From NCBI RefSeq assembly GCF_000023225.1, contig NC_013173.1:374501-438500 (forward strand): 64,000 bases of DNA, written 5' to 3'. Below, in pieces: positions 45,955 through 55,000 of this stretch. Every line of letters begins with the position of its first letter. Positions within the stretch are counted from its first letter, which is position 1. The notes under the pieces were generated by a model. That model made no database searches and was not told the DNA's origin. It saw only the letters and a program-made list of their open reading frames with translations. The position numbers were made by a program, and so were the translations under genes. Source of the DNA: Desulfomicrobium baculatum DSM 4028 (GTDB lineage Bacteria > Desulfobacterota > Desulfovibrionia > Desulfovibrionales > Desulfomicrobiaceae).

Positions 45955-47115
45955 TCAGGGCCGCGCGGCGGCAAGGCGGCGGATGATGTCCGCGCTCTCA
46001 TTGTCGCCCTGCAGGCGCAGACGTCCGAGCGGCCCGCGTTGCTCTCGAAGGGCCTGTTCCATGACGTCGGCCAACCGGGACGGCTCCAGGTCGCGGTCCT
46101 CCAGCAGGCCGATATGGCCGAGGGTCTCCAGGGCCTCCAGGCGCATGCGTTGTTCGCGGTCGTGGCCGTAGGGGTGCATGAGTCCTCTGGCTCCGCAGGC
46201 CAGCAGGTTCATGGTCGTGTTGTAGCCTCCCCGGCTGACGGACAGGTCGCAGGCCAGGACGTGGTCGGGGAAACGCGGGGTGAACTCCTGGACCGTGGCG
46301 TCGGGATGGGCCCGGCTGCGGTCCTCCAGGCGTCGCCGCTCCTCAAGGGGGGCATTGGGGCCCGTGAACATGATGAGCTTGTGGGGCAGACGGTCGCCAA
46401 GGAGGATGGCGGCCTCCATGATGGGGTCCAGGAGGTCGCGGATGATGGTCCCGCTGCCCGCGCTGGCCAGGATGATGGTCCCGTCGGGGGGCAGTCCCAG
46501 TGCTTCCCGCGCTGCGGCCCTGTCCGGCAGGGTCGGCCCCTCGGCCACATAGCCCGTGTACCAGACGGGGCACGCGATGTCGGCCACGCGCGAGAACGTC
46601 AGGTCCAGCCGGATGAGGTCCGGGTCGGAGTGGACCAGGACTCCGTCGAACCAGGGGTTGAGCCAGCCCAGGACGCGCTTTTCGAATTTGGCCTGGTCCT
46701 TCTTCTCCACGAGGATGTCGCGAACGCTGCACAGGACCGCGGCCGGGCGCGGACGGCGGCGGTTGCATTCAAGCAGCGGCAAAAGTTCCCGGGCGAAGAC
46801 CCGGCGGCCGAAGGGGAACATCTCGATGAGCAGCACGTCGGGTTCCAGATCGCGGAAGAGGTCCAGGAGCATGGCCTCCCGTTCCCGCCACGTGTTTTCG
46901 AGTTCGCCGTCCACGGCCAGGACGCTGCCGTAGTTTTCGTCCATGCGGATGGCCGGCATGGCATGATGGCGCACGTTGTCCGGCATGGGGATGGGCACGT
47001 CCGCGCCGCCCGTGACCAGGTCCACGGTCAGGGGGGCCAGGGCACGGTCGATGGCCATGCTGCGGAAGAGGTGACCGATACCGAAAACGTATTGCGTATA
47101 GTGCAGGATTTTCAC
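45955..47115 (-). CDS. MurG-like glycosyltransferase with GGYNT donor motif
   Basis: 386 residues. GT-B fold: N-terminal VKILHYTQYVFGIGHLFRSMAI, second domain TIILASAGSGTII, and VSRGGYNTTMNLLACG, the donor-side motif shared with the two paralogs at 14765 and 50055. GTG start at 47115 overlaps the phosphatase stop (GTGA). Last gene of the operon from 51230. Donor and acceptor unknown. Confidence 0.82.
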   Translation of the reverse strand: MKILHYTQYVFGIGHLFRSMAIDRALAPLTVDLVTGGADVPIPMPDNVRHHAMPAIRMDENYGSVLAVDGELENTWREREAMLLDLFRDLEPDVLLIEMFPFGRRVFARELLPLLECNRRRPRPAAVLCSVRDILVEKKDQAKFEKRVLGWLNPWFDGVLVHSDPDLIRLDLTFSRVADIACPVWYTGYVAEGPTLPDRAAAREALGLPPDGTIILASAGSGTIIRDLLDPIMEAAILLGDRLPHKLIMFTGPNAPLEERRRLEDRSRAHPDATVQEFTPRFPDHVLACDLSVSRGGYNTTMNLLACGARGLMHPYGHDREQRMRLEALETLGHIGLLEDRDLEPSRLADVMEQALREQRGPLGRLRLQGDNESADIIRRLAAARP

Positions 47116-47702
47116 GAAAGCCTCACATTGGTGCAATGGACGCGCAGGCCCACGCCGTCCAGGATCAGCAGGTGCAGCGCCCGCTTGGCCACGTCGGCCG
47201 AAGCGCCCGGCAGGAAGGGGGAGCCCTCAAGATGGTTCAGCAGAATTTTGATGACGCCCAGGTGGGTGATCATGAGGATGCGCTCGCCGTCGCGGCCGCG
47301 GACCGTCTCATCGATTGTGGCCAGGGCCCTTTTCAGGACCAGGCGGCGGCTTTCACCGCCTGGAGGCGTGAAATCCCAGCCCAGGGCCTCCTGGGCTTCG
47401 ATCAGGCCTGGGTGGTCCCGGCGCAGGCCCGCCACCGTGAGTCCCGTCCATGCGCCCCAGTCCTGCTCGCGCAGGCCCGGGGCGATTTTGGGGGTGTGCT
47501 CGGAAAAGAGCAGCCGAGCCGTTTCCCGCGCCCGCAGCAGAGGGCTGGTCACGACACGGTCCCACGGGCCGTGGGCGGCCAGGGCGTCATGCCAGCTGCG
47601 CGGGTCGAAGTCCGGGTCCAGGGGTGTGTCGCTCACTCCCTGGATGCGCTTCTCCCGGTTCCAGGCCGTGGGGCCGTGGCGCAGCAGGCCGATGACGTTC
47701 AT
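47112..47702 (-). CDS. Histidine phosphatase (phosphoglycerate-mutase superfamily)
   Basis: 196 residues. RHG motif with catalytic His in LLRHGPTAWNREKR, proton donor region REQDWGAWTG, Arg in VTSPLLRARETARLLF and the C-terminal His in ITHLGVIKILL. Between glycosyltransferase genes, so probably dephosphorylates a sugar-phosphate intermediate or a mannosyl-type lipid product; similar enzymes include alpha-ribazole phosphatase and GpmB-like proteins. The substrate cannot be read from the sequence. Overlaps both neighbours by four bases. Confidence 0.9.
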   Translation of the reverse strand: MNVIGLLRHGPTAWNREKRIQGVSDTPLDPDFDPRSWHDALAAHGPWDRVVTSPLLRARETARLLFSEHTPKIAPGLREQDWGAWTGLTVAGLRRDHPGLIEAQEALGWDFTPPGGESRRLVLKRALATIDETVRGRDGERILMITHLGVIKILLNHLEGSPFLPGASADVAKRALHLLILDGVGLRVHCTNVRLS

Positions 47703-48820
47703 GGCCGCCTCCCGGCGCAGACCTTTTCCATGACGGCGAGCATCTCCCGGTAATTGGCGGCGATGTCGTGAACGCGCAGCACGCGTTCGCGGGCCTGCCT
47801 GCCCAGCCGCCTGCGCCGGTCCGCGTCGCGCAGCAGTTCGCTCACTGCCGAGACGAAGGCCTCGGGGGAAAAGGGCGGGACGATGATCCCGGCCTCTCCG
47901 TCGGCCACGACCTCGGGGGCGCCGTCATGGCTGGTGGCCACCACGGGCAGGCCGCAGCACTGCGCCTCCAGATAGACCATGCCCAGGGCCTCGCCGATGC
48001 CGGGGAAGGCAAAGAGGTCGCCGGCCTGGTACCAGGCGTGCATGTCCTGCGGCGCGATGCGGCCGGCGAAGGTGTGCGCCTCCGGCAGGGCCCGTAGCGC
48101 CCGATCTTCGAGGCGGGCGCGCCCGGCGCCATCGCCAAGGATCAGCAGGTGCAGTTCCGGGAACTCCGGCTTCAGAGCCGCGCAGGCGTCGATGACGAAG
48201 GCGACGCCGTCCTCCTTCAGGCCGGGCCGCATCATCGCCGCCGTGACAATGATCAGTTTTCCTTCCAGCCCCAGGCGCGCACGGGTGGCGGCAGCCAGGT
48301 CCGAGTTCAGGGGGAAATTCTCCGTGCGAATGCCGGGGCGGATGTAGACAATGCGCTCCGGCGGCAGCAGCCGTCCGAGGTTCTCCACGTCGCGCAGCTT
48401 GTTGACGAAGACCACGTCGGCCCGCTCCAGGGCCATGCGGTTCAGGTGGAACCCGGCCCAGGTTTTCAGGCGCTTGCGGTACTTAGTGGCGTAGGAGCCC
48501 GCCAGGATGAAATAGGGCAGGCGGTGGCGGGCGGCGATGAACGGCCCGAAGGGGTCCGGGCCGCGATAGTAGGTGTGGTAGGTGAACCAGCAGTCCGGGC
48601 GGGCGCGTCGCACGGCCCTGTCGGCCTTCCAGACTTCAGCGAAGGCCCCGGGCCACTCTTGCGGGCGCAGGAAGATCCATTCCGTTGTCCGGCTCAAGGG
48701 CACCATGACCTCGTGTCCCTCGGCCTCCATGGCCGCGACAACGTCCCGGGCGATGGACACCAGGCCCGACGACCGGGGGTGGTCCAGGGCACGGAATGTA
48801 GGGTAATAGGCGATGCGCAT
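47699..48820 (-). CDS. Glycosyltransferase family 4
   Basis: 373 residues, GT-B. N-terminus MRIAYYPTFRALDHPRSSG with the second domain motif GEALGMVYLEAQCCGLPVVATSHDGAPEVV, the E-x7-E donor site of GT4 family. Charge-rich middle (RKRLKTWAGFH) may contact the membrane. Stop overlaps the phosphatase start; upstream 5-base gap to the next GT4 gene. Confidence 0.9.
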   Translation of the reverse strand: MRIAYYPTFRALDHPRSSGLVSIARDVVAAMEAEGHEVMVPLSRTTEWIFLRPQEWPGAFAEVWKADRAVRRARPDCWFTYHTYYRGPDPFGPFIAARHRLPYFILAGSYATKYRKRLKTWAGFHLNRMALERADVVFVNKLRDVENLGRLLPPERIVYIRPGIRTENFPLNSDLAAATRARLGLEGKLIIVTAAMMRPGLKEDGVAFVIDACAALKPEFPELHLLILGDGAGRARLEDRALRALPEAHTFAGRIAPQDMHAWYQAGDLFAFPGIGEALGMVYLEAQCCGLPVVATSHDGAPEVVADGEAGIIVPPFSPEAFVSAVSELLRDADRRRRLGRQARERVLRVHDIAANYREMLAVMEKVCAGRRP

Positions 48821-48825
48821 AACGC

Positions 48826-50058
48826 CTACAGGTTCGTCAGATTGCGGTACAGGGCGACGAGTTCGACAATGAGCTTTTGGTTGTCGAAGACCTCGGTCAC
48901 TTTCCGCCTGGCCGCCGGGATGATTTTCGCGCGCAGCGCCTGGTCCGTGACAATTCGTTTAAGGGCTGCGGCCATTTCTTCGGGCCGCGTGGCGTCGACC
49001 AGGAGCCCCGTCTCCTCGTGCTCGACCAGTTCGGGAATGCCCGAAACCCGCGTGCCGATGACCGGTACGCCCAGCGCCATGCTCTCGGCCAGGACGTTGG
49101 GGATGCCGTCGCGGTCGCCGCTTTTGGCGATGCGGCAGCCGAGCACGAAGCAGTCGGCGGCCTGGAAGCGCTCCAGGACCTGTTCGTGGGCCATGGTGCC
49201 CGGCATCTCCACATGCCCTTCCAGCCCCAGTTCGCGCACGCGCGCCTTGACGGCATCCTTTTCGTCGCCGCTGCCGATGAGCACGTAGCGGAAGGGGAAA
49301 TCCTCCCTGGCCAGCAGCGCCAGGGCTTCGAGGATGTCGGGGATGCCCTTCTTCTCGACGATGCGGGCGATGGTCAGGAAGGTGTAGGGCGGCTCGGGCG
49401 TGCGCGTCACCGCGTGGGCGAAAAAGAGCTCAAGGTCGATGCCGTGGTATACGCAGTGCACTTCGCGACGCCCCTGCACGAGATTTTCCAGGAAGGCCTT
49501 GTTGAATTTCGTGCAGGTCACCACGAAGCGGGCCTTGTCTATCTTCTCGGCCAGCTGCGTGGCGTCGGAGGTGTAGATGTCCTTGGCGTGGGCCGTGAAG
49601 CTGAAGGGCACGCCGCAGATCTCCGAGGCGAACATGGCCACGGAGGTCGGGCTGTGGGCGAAGTGGGCGTGCAGGTGGGCCAGGTTCAGGCCACTGGCGT
49701 GGTGCACCAGATAGCCGGCCTGGAAAAAGTGCTTGAAGGTCATGAAGTTGCGGTTGTGCAGGAATCGCTTGCACGCCAGCCGGAAACTTTTCGCGTACCC
49801 TGCGGGGTGGGACAGCAGGGTGCGCAGGTTCGGCCACACGAAGCGGTGCAGACTGATCCAGAACTCGGACGGCAGGTAGGTCACGCGGGCCCGTATGGCC
49901 TCCACGGACTTGTGGGTGAAGCTCTCGCGGGGCTGGCGCATGGAGAATATGTGCACCGTGAGGCCCTGCTCTTCGAGGAGGCGGATCTCGTTGGAGATGA
50001 AGGTCTCTGAAATGCGGGGATAGCCCTTGAGGACCATGCCCATGACGGGTGTGTTCAT
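48826..50058 (-). CDS. Glycosyltransferase family 4
   Basis: 410 residues, GT-B. N-terminal domain MVLKGYPRISETFISNEI is the Gly-x-x-Pro-x-x-Ser-Glu-Thr-Phe signature of colanic-acid/WcaL-like transferases; GDRDGIPNVLAESMALGVPVIGTRVSGIPELV is the donor site. It overlaps the upstream gene by ATGA. Such WcaL-like enzymes add sugars to lipid-linked oligosaccharides of exopolysaccharides. Confidence 0.92.
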   Translation of the reverse strand: MNTPVMGMVLKGYPRISETFISNEIRLLEEQGLTVHIFSMRQPRESFTHKSVEAIRARVTYLPSEFWISLHRFVWPNLRTLLSHPAGYAKSFRLACKRFLHNRNFMTFKHFFQAGYLVHHASGLNLAHLHAHFAHSPTSVAMFASEICGVPFSFTAHAKDIYTSDATQLAEKIDKARFVVTCTKFNKAFLENLVQGRREVHCVYHGIDLELFFAHAVTRTPEPPYTFLTIARIVEKKGIPDILEALALLAREDFPFRYVLIGSGDEKDAVKARVRELGLEGHVEMPGTMAHEQVLERFQAADCFVLGCRIAKSGDRDGIPNVLAESMALGVPVIGTRVSGIPELVEHEETGLLVDATRPEEMAAALKRIVTDQALRAKIIPAARRKVTEVFDNQKLIVELVALYRNLTNL

Positions 50059-51230
50059 GCCTGTGCTCCGAAGCTCTGGATTCGCTGGTTGATGATCTCA
50101 AAGGCGGTCATGGGGAAGTCGGCCAGGGCCGCTTCGTAGGGGCCCGGCTCGTGCAGGAGTTTTACGATGCGTTCGAGCATGGGGGCCGGTTCGACGGTCT
50201 CCCATGGGATGTATTCCAGCAGCCCCCTGGCGGCGAAGAGCCTGGCCCGGATGAGCTGCTCCTCGCGCGGGACGCTGCGCGGGATGATGAGCGACGGGCG
50301 GGCCGCGCAGACGATTTCGCACATGGTGTTGTAGCCGCCCATGGATACGACGCAATCGGCGGCCAGGATGGCCTTTTCCATCTTGCGATAGAATTTGCAA
50401 ATGCGCACCTTGAGCTTGCGAGCCCTGGCCGCAAGTTGATCATAAAGGTTTTCCGCCAGCATCGGGCCGGTCACGATCATGGATTTGAACGGCGGGTGGG
50501 GCAGGGTCTCAAGCATGGTCAGGTAGGTGTCCACGACCTTGTATCCGTCTCCCCCTCCGCCGGCAGTGACCAGCACGAGTTTTTCACCCGGCGCTATGTT
50601 CATGCCGTGGCGGAGGCGCGGACGATGCTGGAAGCGCGGGATCTGCCGGGGGATGTATCCGGTGAAATGCATTTTTGGGGCGATGTGGGCAGGAATGTCG
50701 TATTCCCGGACAGGATCGTATATGTCCCGGCTCCCGTAGACCCAGATCTCTGAATAGAGGGTGTCCAGGGCTTCGTAGATATTTTTTTTGCGCCACTCCG
50801 TGATGGTGCTCTCGGGACTGTCCATGATGTCGCGCAGGCCGAGCACGACGTGAGTTTGCGGACAGTGTTCGCGCAGCCAGCGCAGCGTCGGGACCACCTC
50901 GCGCTTGAGACCCAGCGGTGCCTTGTCGACCAGAAAGAGGGATGGCTTGAAGGCCTTGGCCGTGGCCAGGATGATGTTCTGACGAATGGCCAGGGCCATT
51001 TCGGGAGCGACCTTTATCGAATGGGGGACGTAGAGGTCGTTATTCTGTTTGATCATGCCCGGAATGCGCACGAAATCGATGCCGTGAGGAAAATCGAAAC
51101 GACCGACAATGGGTGAACCCGTCAGGATGAGGATGTTGTGTTCCTCGGCCAGGATGTTCTGCGCCAGCGCCATGCTCCGGCGGATATGTCCCAGGCCGTA
51201 GGTGTCGTGGGAGTACATGAGAATGTTCAC
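50055..51230 (-). CDS. MurG-like glycosyltransferase, paralog 2
   Basis: 391 residues; first gene of the operon to 45955. Almost same N-terminus as the 14765-16009 gene (MNILMYSHDTYGLGHIRRSM), same VLVTAGGGGDGYK and SMGGYNTMCEI motifs and the conserved RQIPRF core. Cytoplasmic GT-B; no signal. Two copies in 36 kb are evidence of duplication, perhaps for sequential sugar additions. Confidence 0.85.
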   Translation of the reverse strand: MNILMYSHDTYGLGHIRRSMALAQNILAEEHNILILTGSPIVGRFDFPHGIDFVRIPGMIKQNNDLYVPHSIKVAPEMALAIRQNIILATAKAFKPSLFLVDKAPLGLKREVVPTLRWLREHCPQTHVVLGLRDIMDSPESTITEWRKKNIYEALDTLYSEIWVYGSRDIYDPVREYDIPAHIAPKMHFTGYIPRQIPRFQHRPRLRHGMNIAPGEKLVLVTAGGGGDGYKVVDTYLTMLETLPHPPFKSMIVTGPMLAENLYDQLAARARKLKVRICKFYRKMEKAILAADCVVSMGGYNTMCEIVCAARPSLIIPRSVPREEQLIRARLFAARGLLEYIPWETVEPAPMLERIVKLLHEPGPYEAALADFPMTAFEIINQRIQSFGAQA

Positions 51231-51549
51231 GGGAGGTCCTGCTGGGGATGACGCGTTTTAAGAGGGCTGCCCCGAAAAAAGGTGGAGTGGAAAAGGACTG
51301 GCATTATGCGCAAAAGATTTCCTTGTTGATCATAAATCCTAATTGATGCAGCCAGAGTGTGCAATTCAAATAGTGGGCTTTCGAAAGGATCTGCATGAGA
51401 ACTCCTGAAGTATGTCCGGTTCCGCCTGAATTGACAAACATGACTCCATTGGTTTTGATGCGCCCGCCTGCGCAGGAGTAAACGTCGGATGCGCGGATGG
51501 CTTTGCCAAACGGTCCCGTGGCGCGGGACAAACATGGGTGGTGCGGGAT
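51231..51549. other. Divergent gap between the glycosyltransferase operon and acpS
   Basis: 319 bases with lower GC. A minus-strand frame at 51304-51531 (75 codons, Gly- and Asn-rich) and another at 51227-51535 have no ribosome-binding site and are not recognised. No promoter placed. Confidence 0.4.
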
Positions 51550-51921
51550 ATGATTATCGGAGTGGGTGTCGACATTGCGGAGCTGGAGAGAATCGCGCGA
51601 TCGTATTCGCGGTTCGGCGATAAATTCAGCTCACGAATTCTGACTCCGGCGGAGATGGCCCTTGTCCCGGCCAATGCGGTCCCTTTTCTGGCCTCCCGCT
51701 TCGCGGCCAAGGAGGCGGCGGTCAAGGCCCTAGGTACGGGCTTCAGCGGGGGAATCACGTTCCAGGATATCGAGATTCGTTCCGATGCGCTCGGCAAGCC
51801 GCTGATCTTTTTTCACAACCAGGCCCAGCTCAGATGCCGGGACCTGAAGGTTCGGACCGCGCACATCACCCTGTCCCACAGCCGTGAAAACGCCGTGGCC
51901 ATGGTCATCCTCGAAGGATGA
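51550..51921 (+). CDS. acpS: Holo-[acyl-carrier-protein] synthase
   Basis: Transfers phosphopantetheine from CoA to apo-ACP. 123 residues, standard for AcpS. Motifs IIGVGVDIAELERI (Mg-binding Asp) and FAAKEAAVKALGTGF, C-terminal HITLSHSRENAVA. The start at 51550 is the conserved MIIG; a GTG at 51538 exists but adds only four residues. Ribosome-binding site weak (GGTGGTGCGGG). Confidence 0.95.
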   Translation: MIIGVGVDIAELERIARSYSRFGDKFSSRILTPAEMALVPANAVPFLASRFAAKEAAVKALGTGFSGGITFQDIEIRSDALGKPLIFFHNQAQLRCRDLKVRTAHITLSHSRENAVAMVILEG

Positions 51922-52000
51922 GATTCAAGCCGAGGCCCATCCCGTTCACGACCGCGCCGATGCATGCGGGTCTGCCGTTTGAGGGCGCCCCGCAAGGTTG

Positions 52001-55000
52001 CTACTGCTGAATTTCAACCGTCGCCTCGTGCGCGCCGGACAGGGCCTGGGGCCCGCTTTTGCCCAGAAAGATGCGGCCGGCATCCACTCCGAGCTCCTGC
52101 ACAAGGTGATTCTTCACAAACTCCGCCCGGGTGGCGGCCAGCCGCACGAGATCGTCGTCGGTGATGCGGATGAGCTCCCTGAGCTTGGCTTCCTGCACTT
52201 CCCGGGGGACTTCCTTGTGCATGCCGAAGGCGCCTTTTTCCTTTTCCACCGGTTCTTCCTTGTAGGCGTCCCAGAGCAGTTCCGGGTATTCCTCGTCCGT
52301 GATTTCGAGCTCTTCAAGGTTTGTTTTTTCCCGTTCCCTGCGTGGCAGGTCATCAAATTTGATGACCTGCAGCTTACGCATGAACTGTCTCTCGGCCAGG
52401 GCCTGCCGGTCGGCGGCAGTATCGGAGTGTCCATGGATGGATATCTTGATCCCCGGGCGCTGGGCCAGAATGTCGGCCAGGGCCTGCATGTTCGGCATGG
52501 TCTCGGGCGCGGGCACGGCTAGGCCGGGCGGGAAGGGGAGCTTGTTCAAGTCTTCGCCGCCCCCGTCAGGGACCAGGCTTGCCAGCAGCGAGAAGGGGGA
52601 GGCGATGGCCTTGACGATGAGGCCCAGGAAGGCCTGCATGACAATGCCGCCGATGCTGAATTTCGGATCGGTCAAATCGCCCTTGACCGGAAGGTTGATG
52701 GTGATGTTGCCGGACATGTCCCGTAAGAGGGCCAGGCCCAGCTTGATCGGGACGTCGGCTGCGTCCGGGGACTCGACCTTGTCGCCCAGTTCGAGCTGGC
52801 GGGCTTTTATGGCGTTGCCCATGGACAGTTTGTTTTCCGAGGTGTCCACGCTTATTTCCCAGTCCAGCTGACCGCTCGCGACAGGGTAGGCGATGAATTT
52901 CGAGGAGTACGACGACAGCGCGACCAGATCCAGATTGCGCAGGGTCACGATGCTGCTGGCCTCCACAGGGCTCTTGAGCGGCGAGACCCATCCTTTGGCG
53001 GTGATGGGCGCGGAGCCGTCGATGATGGCGGTCAGGTCCAGCTCCGTGCGTTTTGCCGGGTCCAGGGAGAATCCGGTCACGGTCAGATCCAGCGGGAATA
53101 CGATTGACTCGAACTGCGGCGAAAGTGATTTGTCCGCAAAGGAGAATCGGCCTTTTTTGAGGTTCACCGCGCCTATTTCAAGGGCTGTGAGCCCCTCGGA
53201 TTTTGCGGATGTTTTTGTCGGAGTCTTTTTCTTGGCGGTCGGAGCAATGCGTTCCAGACTGGTTTTGCCCTGCCCGTCGATGACGAAATTGCCTCGCGGT
53301 TCGTCCAGGTCGACCTGCGCGATTTTCAAGGCAAGGGGGGAGAGTTGCAGCGCAAGCCTGTTTACGTCCAGGGTTTTGAAGCCGAACAGTTCGGTTCGTG
53401 ACCTGCCTTCCGTGACCCGCAATCCGTCAACCTGCAGGGAGCCGGAGATCTGGTCCGGGGTTTTGCCGCCCATCCTCCAGTCCAGCTTGCCGCCGAGCCT
53501 GCCTGCGGGAATGTCGATGAGGGCAACGTCCGCGGCATAGGCCGAGGCGACGGCCAGGGGTATCCTGGACAGCGTGAGGCTACCCTTGCTGCTCATGGTG
53601 GCCGGAACGATATCACCGGAGGCTTTCACTGTCCCCGTTTCCTCCACGCGGCAGGACAGGGTCAGGGGGACGGCCTTGCCGAGGTCAGAGGACAGGCTCT
53701 TGGCTGTGAGGGTGATCTGGTCCAGGTCCAGGCGCACGGGTTTTGCCAGAGTCTGGTCTGTGATCGAGACACTGGTTCCGGCCAGGGAAAACTGCTCCAC
53801 GGCCACCGTCCAGGCTGGCGCCGTAGCTTTGGCCGGGGCTGCCGTCTTGGCAGGCGCTGTCTGTCCGGGCGCAAACAGTTTGGCCAGGTTCAGGTCGCCG
53901 TTTGCTTGCCTGACCAGATCAACGGCCAGGTTCAGTTCCACAGGGCCGACCTGTACGGATTGTGCTTTTGTGTCCGCCGTCACCGGTCCCACCTGCAGAG
54001 AGGAGATTCTGATCGGAGTCGGAGCGGCCTTGTCCCCGGTCGCCAGGTCAACGCCTTTGAGCGACGCCCCTGCCATGGCGATATTCCAGGCGGCGGGATC
54101 GGATTTCGTCTGGCCGGACGAGTCGCTTTTTTTCTTGGCGGGAGCGCCCATGGCGTCCAGCAGTCTTGCCCTGCCCGCCTTGTCGAGGGCGGTGGAGAAG
54201 GTCGCTCCGTCCAGGGTCAGCATGCCCGTGCGCATGCTGTTGTCGGCCAGGTTCAGGAAAATATTGTCCAGAGCCGCGCGGCCGAGCTTGATTTCCCCGG
54301 CCCCGTCCGCCGCCTTCAGACTCAGGTCGCGAATTTCAAGGGACGAATCTTCAAGGCGCAAAGCCCTGTCCTCGCCATCGATGGCAAAGCGGATACCGGC
54401 GTCGGCCTTGGCCGTGGCCAGGGTCAGGGGCAGCGCATCCTTGAAATAGGATGCATAGGAAGGAATATCCAGGTCCCGGACTTCGATCAGGGCCAGCACA
54501 CGGAAGGGTGAAACGGAAAAAGTCGCGTTGGTGTCGATGGCCTCTCCGTCAGCAGTGCGCATCTGCAGTCCGGCCACAGAGGTTGCATTGAGCGAGGTGT
54601 CCAGATCTGTGATGGTCAGGTCCAGCGACTCGATCTCCTTGGTGAAAGAGGTGGTTTCGTCCCTGAAGTGGACGCGGCCGTCCACGAGGCGGATTGTGGG
54701 TACCTGCAACAGCAGGGTCCTGGCAGTGTCGCGTCTGGCGGCCGTGGCGTTGTCGATCTCCAGGGCTTCGTTCATGGATGCGTTGCCGGTCACGGCGGCA
54801 ACTGTCGTGTTGGCGTTAGCGGCGCTGGCATTAGCCGCGTTGGGATCGCCCCCTGCGATGTTGCCGTCCTCCACAGTGATTGGGGCGGACGCGTTTTGCG
54901 CTATCGGCGTGCTTGGGGCCGTGGCGTTGGCTGGTGAATCCACCGGGGCATCCGGGGGCACGAAGTAGTGCATCCAGTTCAGGCTCCCGTCCTTGTGGCG

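Noticed and set aside
45682-47733. 683-codon plus-strand frame opposite glycosyltransferase and phosphatase genes
   Set aside because: Same effect; sense-strand genes have clear motifs.
48877-50010. 377-codon plus-strand frame opposite the GT4 gene
   Set aside because: Antisense shadow of a certain gene.
51304-51531. 75-codon minus-strand frame with Gly/Asn-rich sequence
   Set aside because: No ribosome-binding site and no recognised similarity; kept only as a note.
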